64,000 nucleotides of DNA from Tretioscincus oriximinensis (GCA_022410635.1 JAJVDF010000429.1:1005299-1069298); one strand, 5' to 3'. Positions 40,736-52,578 are shown, numbered from the stretch's first letter. Numbers and translations are program-made. Notes: generated by a model from the sequence alone, not told the origin.

Positions 40736-42139
40736 AATTCACCCATCACATTAATATAGTCCAATTTATATCAATCAAATGCTATAGCTAGGGAAGAATG
40801 CCAAGGCCTGTTATTGCTTTGCTTAACTCTTAAAATAAGAGATGCTNTTATTATAGTGAATGAAACTAATAATTGAAAATGCAACCAAAGCTTCACTTTA
40901 GCTAAAATTATCCATTAAATCTTTGAATGCTTCCTGGAAACAATCCCCCTATTAGGCTTTTTGGAACAGTAACAGCTGCTGCTAACATTTGATATGGGAT
41001 AAACAAACAAGCAGCCATTTATACACCTTTTTAAAAAGCCTGGATGCTTTGCNGAGTTGCAGACCTTTTAGTGCTCTCCTATATGGACAGTGCAGCTATG
41101 CATATGTTGTTAAAGAGTTTTATTTTTTTATTTTTTTAAGTATATAAATGGTTTGAGTGTTTTCTGCTCTTTCATGAGCCTGATTTGAGAACTCAGCACA
41201 AGCTATGCAGCCTGGGACACTACAATGTCGTTAAAAGCAAACCGATCCCCACAACTGAACATTTTTAAGAGAGCCAAAAATATAGATTTTGTTGCAAAAC
41301 CTGCAAGCGATTTTTTACCTAAAGATGAATAGCTGATCACAGTATCAGCTTTTATGTACTTTAGATTTCAGCAGAAGGATAACTAAAATAATCAGAAAAA
41401 CAGGAGTATGGAGCCTATAGAATAATCAATAAAAGCAAAACAGGGATGGGGTGAATATGGTAAAATGACCAGCTTAGAATTTTCCATACGCAGAATGACG
41501 GGNTTTCCAATCTATGGCACGTTAACTGAAAAGATGGTATCTTGGGTAGGAAAACTCATTTCAACAAAGTATTTGTTCCACTCATGGCTGTTTTTAAATG
41601 GCACACATTTCTCTTGCACCTTCGTGGAATTATGCTGTGTAAATCTTTCTCTCTCTGAGTGTGTATCCATGTATTTCTAAGCAGAATTATTAAAAAGCAT
41701 GACACACACACACACATATTTAGACATTCTTTAAAATTTTGGTAAAATATATATTGCTAAGCAGAAATAATAAAAAGCAGGATGCCGCTCCCTTTCTCAT
41801 ATATATGAACCACACAATGATTTATCTAATGTAACTATATACTATTTCCCATAAATTATGCCAATTTTATAATGTGCTAATTCTGATATGCATGTCAGAA
41901 TTTTATATAAACATAGATATCCCACCTCTCTATGTACAATTGGGACTGTGGCTTTTTAATGCTTTTGTTTATATATATGTACAGCGTACTGTAAAGAATT
42001 ACCAAGCTATTGTAATCTTTATGCCTGCCTGTAACAGAAATACTAAAATTTCATTCTTCAAAAATAGCAAGAACTTTACGTTCTGCAATTATTAAATATA
42101 CTGTGTAGTGCTTGGTTTTCTCTTTTCTTGTTTTCTGCA
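40736..42139. other. No gene recognised; repeat-poor AT-rich stretch
   Basis: 1.4 kb without named repeats except short (CA)n and TATA runs near 41700-41760. Nothing coding recognised. A natural place to look for conserved non-coding elements. Confidence 0.4.
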
Positions 42140-43012
42140 GATTTTTTTTAATAATAATAATATTTATTAACATTTTATTCACAATGATAATACATACATA
42201 GATACAAAATGACACACACATGACAAACATAAGAACATAAGAACATAAGAAGAGCCATACTGGATCAGGCCACAGCCCATCAAGTCCAGCATTCTGTGTC
42301 ACACAGAGGCTCACCCACCCTCAGAGGACCATAAAAGAAAAAAAATAATTAACCAGATTTGGATTGTAAGCCATGGTAATAATATTAGCCAGGATTTCAT
42401 TCACATTATTAGCGACACCATATGTGATGACACGAGACCAATTTCTCTCACAGCTAGACATAAATGGATGACCAAGTATTTTAAGTCTCCTTTCTCTCAG
42501 AACCTCAAAGAGCAGCATCTCTGCTAAGAACTCATCCCATGAATTAATATTCCATTTAGCCCTGTNTTTCCACCCCCTATCTGTCATGATTTGACCAGCC
42601 CTTTTGGCTTTACGTATTATAGATTTTGCTTGGATATCCATATCAGACCAGGTATTTTAGCCATGATTAAGAGTTGTTTGCTTATTATTAAATTTGTACC
42701 CAGGGTTGCGTTCAGTTCTCCTAATACCACTTCCCAAATATAAGTACCCCGTTCTAGGCAACCGTGCCAACAATATGGAGGGGAGTTTCCCATGTGAGAG
42801 ATCTGTACAGGGGTTTTATAGCATCTTGTTAGTATTTTGAATTGTAGTTCTTTAAATTTATTAAATTTTATCATATTTATGTTTTTTATCCAATTCTCCC
42901 AATCAGTCTCGGAAAAAGCCGTATCCTCAGACCACTTACTTTTTAATAAATTATAATTTTTTAATTTAATTTTAATTAATAATTCGTAAAGGAGGCCAGG
43001 ATCATGCATTTA
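42140..43012 (-). mobile_element. L1-clade LINE 3' end (second copy), ORF2 C-terminus decayed
   Basis: AAT-rich 3' end at 42148-42175. Minus-strand frames 42321-42641 (WDEFLAEMLLFEVLRERRL, ERNW) and 42617-43009 (KILTRCYKTPVQISHMGN, CWHGC) match the C-terminus of the 21356-23870 L1 piece by piece. The second half of the Cys/His cluster is deleted (CWHGCLERGTYIW with no HMWHDC). The frames are not joined. A CR1-b fragment interrupts the 3' UTR. Confidence 0.85.
42226..42311 (-). mobile_element. CR1-b tail inserted in the L1 3' UTR
   Basis: Three CATAAGAA octamers, CATACTGGATCAGGCC, TCAAGTCCAGCATTCTG, CACACAGAGGC. Its flanks (ACATGACAAA and CACCCACCCTC) are adjacent words in the other L1 copy near 21434-21455. 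Confidence 0.85.
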
Positions 43013-44589
43013 TTCTCCTTGTCAGCTGCTGCTTCTTGCATGTTTTGTGTGGAAATGTGCCTGCCTCTTTGCACCATGCGATGGGATCCCTGGTATAATC
43101 TAAAGTTAAAAGTGATGCTAATTTCAGTGCGTGTGACATGTATTCCAGAACGCAATGAATGAAACTGAAGCCAGGATTATAACCTGTTTGCCTTTGCAGA
43201 AGGAAGGAGGAGAAGCTACAGGATTTCATCTGTGGGAATTTATTGGAAGGGGTTAACTCTTTAAGTGGTCAAGCTTTTTATACCTTACTGCTAGCGTTAT
43301 TTTCTCTCTCCGTCCTTTGGATGTGCGTAACAGGGATGTGAAACATACGCTGAGAAATTCAGAAGAAAGCTTCATATGGTGAGGTCTGAAGGGGAGTCAG
43401 ATTTAAGAAGCTTCCAAATCTCTCTCCCATTCCCACGTACACACAATCACATATATGTGTTCCTAATAGGTAATTAAAAGGAAAGCAGATACGAGAATGG
43501 GTATTGTAACTGCCTCATTCACCTTGTGCCAAAATAACTGGGTTTGGATTTTCACGTAATCGTGCATTGCAATTTTTGTAACATTAAGATCTGTAACATT
43601 CACCTTTGAGAGGGAAAAGAACACAAATCTAGACATTTGAAATAAGTGAAAAATATCGCAAAAAGTGCTCAAAACCTCAGGATTCCTTGCATTTAAAATC
43701 CCAGATCTTCATCAAAGGCAGCATGTGTTAAGGATTTTAAAGAACCCTTTAGCTTATAGATAAAGGGGATTATTTAATTTATCTGTCCTTCTCTTTTAAG
43801 ATCCTTTTAAATACAGAGACATCATTGATGTTCTCAGCTGAGGATTCTTGTGAAATAAAGAGGAATCTTTCCCACAGCATTCAGAATCAGGGTGTCAGCT
43901 TGATTTGTGGTGTGAAGTCTTAATGAAAAGCCACGAAAACACCACGCATTCATTGTGGCTTCTTCAAGGCCTGACTTATGAGCATTGAGCAGCATTTTTA
44001 CCATGACAGCGCGGCGAGATTTGCTCCGCGTCTTTAAAAAGTTTGAGTGTCAGGAGGTCTCTCTCTATGGAAATAAAAGAATCCACTCTTTCGGGACTCC
44101 CGACCCCTTTAAGTATACATACATAGCTATATAGATAGAAAGATCTACTGCCTCTTTTTCCCCCTCTTTCGTTTTTCATTTTCCTTTTCCTTTTTTCAGT
44201 TTGATGATCGCTAGAATCTAGCAAGCCATGTTTTAAGGGGAGGATTTTCTGGCTGTAAATGTGCACAATATTCCACATTATATACATGTCATTCCTGAGT
44301 ACTGCTGGAACGGTGCAGTGTCAAATCTGTATGACAGATTGAGGTGAAATCTGGGAAGGGGAAAGCCTGTGAAGATCTAGCCTTGACTGAGTCAGGCACC
44401 CTATAGAATTTATCCTGCAGGCTATAAGTAACCAGTTTCATCACATCAAAAGAGGAGCGGAAGAAGGATAATTGTCTGCTAATTTAACTATCTCATTTGG
44501 CTCTGCCGTTGCTCGCCTTCTACGTCAGAGTCAGGATGCCACCCAGTGGTGGGAAACTAAAAGAAGGAAGGAAGGGATACGAGACGCTG
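43013..44589. other. No gene recognised; repeat-poor stretch
   Basis: About 1.6 kb of apparently unique sequence; small frames only, with no domain recognised. Confidence 0.4.
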
Positions 44590-44910
44590 TGTTTAGGTCC
44601 TTCTCCTCCTCTTTCCCCTTCTCTTTCTCCTAACCTTGTTCTCTTCCTTTCTCTTTCTTCTTCTATACCTCCTTCTCTTCTTTTTCCTTCTCCTTCTCTT
44701 CTCCTTTTCCTGCTTTCCCTTTTTTCTTTTCCTCCTCCATCTCTTCCTTCTGCTTCTCCTCTTCTTCTTTTTCTCCTTCACTTTATCCTCCACTTTCTCC
44801 TTCCTCTCTCCACCTCCACCACCTTCTCCTTCTCTTTCTCTTTATCCTTCTCCTCCTCTTCTTTCTTTTTTGCTTCCTTCATTTCTTCCTCCTACTTCCC
44901 TCCCCCTTCA
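44590..44910 (+). repeat. Imperfect CTT/CTC pyrimidine tract
   Basis: About 320 bases almost purely C/T. It underlies the longest ORF in the window (310 codons, 44497-45429), whose Ser/Phe/Leu/Pro-rich product is low-complexity. Confidence 0.9.
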
Positions 44911-45279
44911 TTTGCGAAAATGCTCACAAACATGAAAAACCGAGACGAGTTTTTTGACAAGCAGGAAATCTTACGTAGGCATCAACCCACCAGGCATTTC
45001 CATCATCCTCAGATCTGGAAATTCAGAGGGATCATTTACCTGCTAACTTTATTCAGGGCAGCTTTCAAAAACAATTCTACTTCGAAAGAGGTTCTTACAT
45101 GCGGAATTATTTCTTTACAAAAAAGGACACCAAGTGCCGCCTTTAACTTCTGCCTTTTCTGCCTTTTCAGTTTTTCCAAGCAGGTCCAGCTCTGGGGCAC
45201 TAAAGGGAGAAACTTGTTTTCAGGCAACTATTATTCCTATGCAGGTTTCGATGGATCTGCCATCTGCATGATAGTGTAT
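44911..45279. other. No gene recognised
   Basis: Continuation of the 310-codon frame without known domains. Confidence 0.4.
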
Positions 45280-45425
45280 GAAGCATGTGACATGAGCCAA
45301 CTGGGGCCTTCCATAGTCTACACTGGTATGTGGATGAGCCAACTAGTGCCTGCCGTAGCCTACACTTGCCTACAAATTGCACTAAGACAGTCTGAAGCAG
45401 AAGAAAGAAGAACTCCCTCCTATTC
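45280..45425 (-). mobile_element. MITE-like sequence joined to a CR1-b fragment
   Basis: Two tandem pieces, GTCTACACTGGTATGTGGAT and TAGCCTACACTTGCCTAC, with GAGCCAACT words, run directly into the reversed CR1-b CAAATTGCACTAAGACAGTC and TGAAGCAGAAGAAAG. The junction is at the same CR1-b position as at 40508 and 32769. Confidence 0.6.
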
Positions 45426-45689
45426 TTGACTCTGCAGATGGTGTGCTGCGGACATACAAGCTTTTTCCCGCCTTGCGCAGGGAAGTTAGAATTTGGATCT
45501 GCTTGGCTCTGCTCTCGGTATATGACGTTTCTGAGGGGGGAGATGGCAACCCACAGTTCCTTGGAACCTCTTTGAATTGATTCCCTCCAAATGCTGACAC
45601 CAACTACTGGATCAGCATAATAAACTTTGCTGAAAAGCCATAACTCTCAGTGCTTTTTACTACTAAGGAGAAAGATGGTGTGTAACAGC
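45426..45689. other. No feature recognised
   Basis: Mixed sequence between CR1-b fragments. Confidence 0.4.
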
Positions 45690-45830
45690 AGGAATCCTGC
45701 CTGTCTTCCCATCCTAATAGCCATGACCTCCNTGAATTTATCTTATCTTGAAGCCATCCAGGCTGTTAGCTACCACCTCCTCCCCTGGGAGTGAATTCCA
45801 TAGACCCATGATCCTCTGGGGGAAAATACC
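45690..45830 (-). mobile_element. CR1-b fragment, diverged
   Basis: GCCATCCAGGCTGTTAGCTA, GGGAGTGAATTCCATAGACC, GATCCTCTGGGGG are the reversed ORF2 end/3' UTR junction. Confidence 0.75.
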
Positions 45831-46048
45831 GGAAGGAAGTAGCAGTCCAAGAATCTTACACGAGGACACTGAGGAGGGCTAACCTACGGCACATGTGTCA
45901 GAGGTGACACACCACAGCCCTGATTCAATTATAATTTAAGAATTATTTTTAAAATATATATATAAAAAAGATTCTGTGCACATGAAGATTCTCAGCATTA
46001 AATATGATTAAAACCAATAAAAGAAACTGACTGGCAGATAAAGTTGAG

Positions 46049-46500
46049 AACATAAGAACATAAGAAGAGCCATACTGGATCAGGCCACAGCCCATCAAGT
46101 CCAGCATTCTGTGTCACACAAAGGCCCACCAGATGCACCTGGGCAGTCCGAACAGAGGAAAGCAAAATATGCTCCTCTTTATGACTCCCTGCAAATGGTA
46201 TTTCAAGAGTCCTGCCTGTTGCTCCATCCCGGAGGCTACATCCAGACAACTATCTTAGTATCCATTTATACCCTTAGTGTCCATAAACCTGTCTAGTCCT
46301 GTCTTGAAACTATCCAAGCTGTTAGCTACCACTACCTCTTCAGGAAGTAAATTCCACAGGCCGATGACCCTCTGGGTGAAAAATACTTTCCTTTGTCTGT
46401 TCTCACTTTGCTACCCAACAGTTTTAAGGAGGGCCCCCTGGTCCTTGTGTTGTGTGATAGAGAAAACATTTTTTCTCTATTCACCCTGTCCATCCCATGC
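46049..46500 (-). mobile_element. CR1-b with ORF2 C-terminus
   Basis: Closely similar to 2701-3150: GAACATAAGAACATAAG tail, CATACTGGATCAGGCC, TCCGGAACC-free 3' UTR, then ACCCTCTGGGTGAAAAATAC, TTGTGTTGTGTGATAGAG and the frame SHNTRTRGPSLKLLG. Truncated inside MDRVNREKMF. Confidence 0.9.
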
Positions 46501-47078
46501 AGTTCGTAGTGCTTGCTTGAGCTTGAAGTGTATGAAGTACAAACAATCAATTGAAGATGCAGCAAATGAAATTCAGCAACAAAATAATCATAATTATTTG
46601 TTTTTGCTTCTTGAATAAAGACTCGTATCAAAAATATAACTTTTTTTATTAGACTCGAGCTACAATGATCACAAAACTGTGGACATGTCCAGTTGTGACA
46701 GGGCCCAAGTTAAGTGAGGGNTTTTTTTTTTACGAATTTTGACACTCGGAGCTCCAGTGGCCTCTCATCACAGCACTCGGACTGCATTTCTGCTGCTCAC
46801 TCTCACTGTAGCCCAGGGCTGGGATTTTGGGGGGCGGCAGCCTTGTGTCCAGAGCCTGGAAGCCTCAGGTGCTGGGCGAGCATCTTGCATGCAAAGAGTG
46901 CGCGCAAAATCTGGTCTAGGGCCAGACCGGAGGCGATGTCAGGGAGGTCACCCTTTCCAAAAGGAGGGGCCGGAAGTGACATCACCAAATAGGAAATGGT
47001 TGAGGCAAATTTTCTCACACATTGCTAGTGAATTTTCTAACAAAGCTTACGGGATTTGAGTCTGACTCCCAGCACTGC
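46501..47078. other. GC-rich patch, no gene recognised
   Basis: 46740-47020 is GC-rich with CpGs and CGGAAGTGACATCACC, related to 7935-8050. Overlapping short frames on both strands. A CpG-island promoter cannot be excluded but there is no adjacent exon that I can see. Confidence 0.35.
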
Positions 47079-47079
47079 T

Positions 47080-47172
47080 GGAACCCTGTCCACACTATCT
47101 TAGAATAGGAGCCTGCAGTCCACATGGTAGTGTAGACTATGGCTTGCCATGACTGTCATGTGGATGGGCAGA
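47080..47172. mobile_element. MITE-G relative, diverged
   Basis: AACCCTGTCCACACTATCTT, AGAATAGGAGCC, CACATGGTAGTGTAGACTATGG, TGTCATGTGGATGGGC. The left end is recognisable; the right end is missing. Confidence 0.55.
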
Positions 47173-47179
47173 AAAAATA

Positions 47180-47892
47180 AAAATTAAGCCTGCTGCCTTA
47201 GGGAGAACACTAGAGCTCACTGTTTCCCTAAGGCTGTTGGCTCAATTCCACTAGTAGTTCTATAAGCTTCAATTCTACACCATAAATCGTTCCCTTCCTT
47301 CACACTGATGTGTTGTCTGCATTCTGGATTGCGGATGAGATACATTTCATTTAATTCTTGACTTTATCCTTTTCAAACTAAGCCTGATATCATTTGCCTA
47401 CCTACTACCTACCCGCCCACCAACAGTCATTTGTTCATTACGGTTAATTCATTGACTTCCTATCCTTCTGCTCTGTCTCTTTTATAAATCTGGCCCAATT
47501 TGTCATTTTATCTCTCCATAGTTGCTCTACATTGATAGTTCTTTAATTTTTAAAGCCTTCAATTAGAAGTCCACAGTGGAAGCCATAGATATATCTACTG
47601 GATTTACTTGATAAAAATTTGTACAATATTAATGCGATACTGCACAATATGATTGCACTAGCAAGAATCATTTATGCTCAGAGAAGAGCAAACTCATCTA
47701 TTAAATTGATGGATTTCATTGAAATGAACAAATAAACTATTTTCATGAGTGACAAACTTGGGATAAATTTGTTCTGCTCTCATATCTTCCATCACGTTGA
47801 GAAGCTCTTGTCATTGCTCTTCCGTGAATTCTTCCCTTCCTCTTTCATCCCACGTTTTATTAATGAGTCAGGATAAGTACTGTAGAGGCATT
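47180..47892. other. No gene recognised
   Basis: AT-rich unique-looking sequence. Confidence 0.45.
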
Positions 47893-47992
47893 AGAACCTA
47901 AGAACCTGCTGAATGGGGCCAGAGTCCATCTAGTCCAGCACTCTGTCACCCACAATGGCCTACCAATTGCACGTGGGCATCTCAAGCAGAAG
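47893..47992 (-). mobile_element. CR1-b 3' end fragment
   Basis: CCTAAGAACCTGCTGAATGG, CCAGAGTCCATCTAGTCC, CAATTGCACGTGGGC, CAAGCAGAAG. Confidence 0.8.
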
Positions 47993-48594
47993 AAAGCTTG
48001 AAATAACCTTTGGAAAACAAATATCAGAAAACCTTTAAATTCTAGTGGAAGAGATGAGCAGACTAAGCATGAAATAAATACTGAGCATGCTCAATAAGAT
48101 ATTCTGCACCAACAAACCAGGAAGTGTATGAGATTCTCACTGCCTTTTGCTAGCGTCTTTTTACGAGATCCTGCCTTCCTCTGTTAAGCAGGAGAAACAT
48201 GAAGNCTGGAGAATGTGAATACAGGCCATTTTGCAATGATGTCAAAACGAATCAGCAGGAAATTCCAGTTCCTTGGATTCGGAAAACTCCACTGAGATGT
48301 AATCACGGTGTTGGAATATCCCAGCAATATCCNGATAGAAAAGGCTCATTAGGACGGGAACTAAGTTGAACCCCCTTAGGAGCGTTGAACAGGCCCATTG
48401 AACAGGGCACAGAATCGCAGCTGCTACAGAATGAGGGTGAATGAGGCTGAATGTAGTTGAGACTCGTGGCTGTATAAAAGCAGTTATGGAGAACATGGTC
48501 CTAAGACCAGGCTTCTGAAATTATAACCAAGCAAATTATGGGAGACAGGTGAGCTAAGATAGTAATAGAATTCTGCTTTAAATGATTTATAATA
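47993..48594. other. No gene recognised
   Basis: A short resemblance to the Harbinger-like elements (GGAATATCCCAGCAATAT near 48311) is too small to call. Confidence 0.4.
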
Positions 48595-48652
48595 TAAAGG
48601 GGGTTGGACTCGATGGCCCTGGAGGTCCCTTCCAACTCTATTATTCTATAAT
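48595..48652 (+). mobile_element. CR1-a 3' terminus
   Basis: GGGTTGGACTCGATGGCCC, TGGAGGTCCCTTCCAACTC, then ATTATTCTATAATT in place of the ATTCTATG octamers. Confidence 0.85.
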
Positions 48653-48714
48653 TATTATGACTAGCAGAATTAACCTGTTGTGTTACGGTAATGAAACAGG
48701 CTCTAGCCCTTCCT

Positions 48715-48890
<176 letters not shown>

Positions 48891-49510
48891 TCATCCTACA
48901 AAGTCCTGGGCTGGAGAAAAACAAGTTAAAGCACAACAAAACCTGTTTTGTAAAAATAAAAAATTAAATAAATGTCTGTTCGAAATTTGTTATAACTCAT
49001 GGAGTAGGAGGGCTGTGTTTTATCTACGTAAGGAAAGACATAGTTGACATAATTAAGAGGTCCAGGTGATGTGTGTGATCATTGTTTCTACAGAAGGTCT
49101 TTTGAACATAAGTCGCCTCTTTAGAAAATAAAGGTGTTTGGTTTGCAATGAAATAAAACAAAAGCATTCAAGAAGGAAAAGAGAGTTGTGGAGGAGAGAT
49201 GGGGGAGTCAAATTCACAATGCTTGAAAAAGCAAAACAAAACCTCCACACAGCTTTCTGGCTCCGACAAGGTAGATCAGCACCACACTCTGGACAGTGGC
49301 TGGTCACAATTCGCTTGAAAAATTTAATGATATAGATAGAGTGAGTGAGAGAAAGACAGGTAAGTTGATTTGTAAATGACGTTCCAGTAGTGGCATAATT
49401 ACAATGATGATATGGGTATTGCTCTCTATTATTGTACAAAGTATTATTCTACTTTGGTAGAAAAGGGGCTAGAAATAAATGTTGTTGTTATAGCTACTGT
49501 AAATAGATAT
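48891..49510. other. No gene recognised
   Basis: AT-rich sequence; the 128-codon minus frame (49053-49439) has no known motif. Confidence 0.4.
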
Positions 49511-49593
49511 CTGAAGAAGTCGACGTGCCTACGAAAGCTTATGCCACACACTTTTCTCCTGTTAGTCTCTCAGGGCTACTAGCCCCTTTGCTG
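49511..49593 (+). repeat. CGAAAGC module, cleanest single copy
   Basis: CTGAAGAAGTCGACGTGCC, CTACGAAAGCTTATGCCAC, GTTAGTCTCTCAGGGCTAC. I recall similar modules in other vertebrate genomes but do not assign a transposon class. Confidence 0.65.
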
Positions 49594-49594
49594 T

Positions 49595-49640
49595 AAATAG
49601 ATAGATAGATAAATAGAGAGAGAGATAAATAAATAGAGAG
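49595..49640 (+). repeat. (GATA)n/(AAAT)n microsatellite
   Basis: Short GATA, GAGA and AAAT units immediately after the module. Confidence 0.85.
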
Positions 49641-50096
49641 CCATGCCTCTCTGCTTAGTAGAAAGTCACTGATACATTTAGGGCCTAATAAAGATGTGTC
49701 TGGAAGCCCCACAGTTTAGCCCTCAAGTCCAAATTTAGAAATCCAGACCCACACTGAGCCCACCTAGCTGGTAAACCCCAACCACCCGAGTCTTCCTCAA
49801 GGCAAGTTTAGAAAGCAAAGCTATCTGCAATAGCCAAATAATGGCTTAACAATGCCGGGCAATGTGACAGAGTGTAGCCACAGCTCTGGAAATGCTACAT
49901 GGCAACCCAAAAAATGGACCCAGCACCCTCTACTGGTTGAAGACTTGATCATGTTGCAGCCAAAATGGATTTCACAAAATTCAGTGCAGGAAAGGCAAAA
50001 AGCAGCCAGAGATCTCAGAGTCAGAGATGGGGGAGTCCACGGAATTTAATGTGAATTAAAATTTCACTGCTGTAAATATTTGAGATTCTGACGTTC
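49641..50096. other. No gene recognised
   Basis: Mixed sequence; a 65-codon frame without motif. Confidence 0.4.
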
Positions 50097-50345
50097 CGTC
50101 TGTCTGTCATCCATCATCCATCTATCTACCTATCTATCTATATATCCACCCATCTATTTATCCATCCATTTATCTAGCAATCCACATATCTATCCATCCA
50201 TTTATCCATCCATCTATCCATCCATCCATCCATCCATCTATCCATCCATCTATCCGTCCATCGATCCATCTCTCTCTCCCTCACTCTCTCTCTATCCATC
50301 TATCCATCCATCCATCCTTCCATCCATCCACCCAACTACCCACCC
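50097..50345 (+). repeat. (ATCC/ATCT)n microsatellite
   Basis: About 250 bases of ATCC, ATCT and ACCC tetramers. It abuts the 5' edge of an L2 fragment. Confidence 0.95.
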
Positions 50346-50372
50346 AAACCCACCTTGCTACCTACCTAATAT

Positions 50373-50753
50373 CAAGGCCCCAAATACCTAAAGGAACACC
50401 TTCTCCCATACCAACCTGCCCTTGCCTCAAGACCTGCAAGGGAGCCCCCCCCCCCATGGTTATACCACCCTTTTCAACATCCAATAGAGTGGGAATCCAG
50501 GGCAGGGCCTTCTCGGTGGTTGCTCCCTTGAGCGGCTTCTGTCATCATCATTGAATTCTTTTAGAAAATCTCTGAAGACACACCTCTTTCACCTGACCTT
50601 TGGCGGAACGAATGCTGTTTTTCCTGTCCCCCACCCCCTCCATTTTCAGATACTGTTTGTTACTAAATTGTTAGTTTTGTACTCTTTTTGTTATTGGCTG
50701 TCCTGAGACCTTTGGGTAAGGGGCGGAGTATAAGTATAAATGAATAAATAAAT
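50373..50753 (+). mobile_element. L2 3' end
   Basis: GGCCCCAAATACCTAAAGG, CATACCAACCTGCCC, AGGGCCTTCTCGGTGGTTGC, CACCTCTTTCACCTGACC, GAGACCTTTGGGTAAGGGGC and AAATAAATAAAT tail. The coding end is frameshifted. Confidence 0.9.
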
Positions 50754-50867
50754 ATTCTGGATTCATACTAATGTTCTCCTTCTTTGAAATCGACGTCACT
50801 GAATTTTCACTTGGAAGGGGCTCTCCTGGTCTTTGCTTTCAAAGGTTTGACAGGGCCTTCCACTGTG

Positions 50868-51535
50868 AATCATAGAATGATAGAATCCTAGAGTTGGAAG
50901 GGGCCTCCATGGCCATTGGGTCCAACCCCCTGCTCAATGCAGGATTCATTAAACAATCCCATAAAGATGCTGTCCAGCCTCTGTTTGAAGACTTCCAGCG
51001 AAGATGAACTCACCACCTCCTGTGGCAACCTGTTCCACTGGTTTATCACCCTGACTGTTAGAAAGATTTTCTGATATCTAATCTAAATCTCTGCCCTTGC
51101 AGTTTCATGCCATTGTTTCCAGTCCTCCCATGTGCCAATGAGAACAAGGCTGATCCCTCTGCTCTGTGAAAAGCCCTTCAGGTATTTGTGGACAGCTCTC
51201 TGATCCTTTAACCATTTCTCGTAGGATGTGGTTTCCAGACCACAAACCATCCTTGTAAGTCTCTTTTGAATTTGCTCTAGTTTATCAAGGTCCTTTTTAA
51301 ATTGGGGCCCCAGAACTGAACACAGTATTCCAAGTGAAGTCTCACCAAAGTCCTGTACAGAGGAATAATTACTTCACATGAGCAAGATTCTATGCTCCTC
51401 TTGATACATCCCAAGATTGTTTTTGCCTTTTTTGCAGCTGTTTCACACTGTTGTCTCATGTTTAGCCTGTGATCTACCAATACACTCAGGTCCTTCTCAC
51501 CTGTACTTGGCACATGAGTATTTTCTGGGCCTGCA
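50868..51535 (-). mobile_element. CR1-a with ORF2 C-terminal region
   Basis: The 3' end with octamer traces (AATCATAGAATGATAGAATC) is followed by 3' UTR. The minus-strand frame 51277-51513 reads EKDLSVLVDHRLNM, AAKKAKTILGCIKRS, EVIIPLYRTLVR and EYCVQFWGP, the CR1 ORF2 region just beyond the RT palm. The N-terminal part and RT catalytic motifs are truncated; the frame breaks after NLKRT. Confidence 0.93.
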
Positions 51536-51627
51536 CTTCAGCAATATGCTTCAGTGAGCATTTGTAGCTTTAAAGCACAAAAAGAACTATGCTTACTAAT
51601 TCTTCAGACACTACTACTATTACTAAC

Positions 51628-51848
51628 AACAACATTTATTTATGATTCTCCTTCCACCAGAGGGCAGCGCACATACTGTAGCTTTTGTTTCTTTCTGCAT
51701 AACAAACATCTTGTAAAGTACGTGGGGCTGAGAAAGCTCTAAAGAATTGCCACTGGCACAAGGTCACCCAGCTTGCTTCATGCAGGAATGTGGAAATGAA
51801 TCTGGAGTCATGCAGTGTTAGTACTACACCAAAGTGATTTGCGTAGGA
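51628..51848 (-). mobile_element. SINE-M, minus strand
   Basis: Reversed: ATTTATTTATGATTCTCC tail side, TACGTGGGGCTGAGAAAGC, AAGGTCACCCAGCTTGC, and head ACTACACCAAAGTG at 51830-51843. Confidence 0.85.
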
Positions 51849-51950
51849 CTGTCTAGGGGTGGACGTGGGGGTGACCATGTAGGAACAAGGGAGAAAATCC
51901 ACACGGTTAGGTGATCCAGGGTGATCCTACTTTAAACTTCTCTTGCATCG

Positions 51951-52014
51951 AGTGAGCCTTACTCTGGGCCACAGCTCAAACAGGGTTGGGCCATCTACAT
52001 GCCAGTTTAGGCAA
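51951..52014 (+). mobile_element. MITE-G, left part of split copy
   Basis: AGTGAGCCTTACTCTGGGCC, CAGCTCAAACAGGG, CCATCTACATGCCAGTTTAG follow the 18343 copy; interrupted by L2 at about 52015. Confidence 0.7.
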
Positions 52015-52526
52015 CCTAGACATTAGCCAACCACATCACACCGGTCTTGAAAGAGCTGCACTGGCTGCCCATCCGCTACCGAGCCCAATTCAAGGTTTTG
52101 ACTTTAACTTTACAAGGCCCTAAATAACTTGGGCCCCAAATATCTAAAGGAAGGCCTTCTTCCATACCAACCTGCCCGTGCCTTAAGATCTGCAGGAGAG
52201 GCCCTCCTGGTNGTACCACCCCTTTCAACAGCCAGTGGAGTGGGAACCCGGGTTAGGGCCTTCTCAGTGGTTGCCCCTTGTCTTTGGAACAGTCTCCCCC
52301 TCGAGGTGCGTCTATCATCATCGTTGTATTCTTTTAGAAGGTCNTTGAAGACACACCTCTTTTGCCTGGCCTTTAGATGAAGAAATGCCATCTCTATCCC
52401 TACTTTTAATATTGTTTTATACTTTTTTAAATTTTGTATTGATGTTTTACTGTTTTTGCCACCCTGAGACCTTCGGGTATAGGGCGGGGTATAAGTATAA
52501 ATAAATAAATAAATAAATAAATAAAT
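52015..52526 (+). mobile_element. L2 3' end inserted in MITE-G
   Basis: CACATCACACCGGTCTTG (HITPVL), GAGCTGCACTGGCTGCCC, CCTAAATAACTTGGGCCCC, GTTGCCCCTTGTCTTTGGAA, TTTTGCCTGGCCTTTAG, GAGACCTTCGGGTATAGGGC, then six AAAT units. The coding frame is broken by small indels; a plus frame at 52129-52380 reads PKYLKEGLLPYQPARALRS. Confidence 0.9.
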
Positions 52527-52578
52527 GTTGACGGCAGGTTCTCATTCTGAGATGTAGCCCAGAACCAGGCTCAATGGC
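52527..52578 (+). mobile_element. MITE-G, right part of split copy
   Basis: GACGGCAGGTTCTCATTCTG, GAGATGTAGCCCAGAACCAGG and CTCAATGG continue the MITE-G sequence where 52014 stopped. Confidence 0.7.

Noticed and set aside
44497..45429. 310-codon ORF, the longest in the window
   Set aside because: Its first half is a translated C/T-rich tract (Ser/Phe/Leu/Pro), the rest has no known domain, and it runs into MITE-like and CR1-b sequence at its end.
46740..47020. CpG-island promoter
   Set aside because: GC-rich, but without an adjacent exon or clear promoter architecture, and related to another GC-rich repeat at 7.9 kb.
48290..48370. Third Harbinger-like copy
   Set aside because: Only a short match (GGAATATCCCAGCAATAT and a weak downstream similarity); no ends found.
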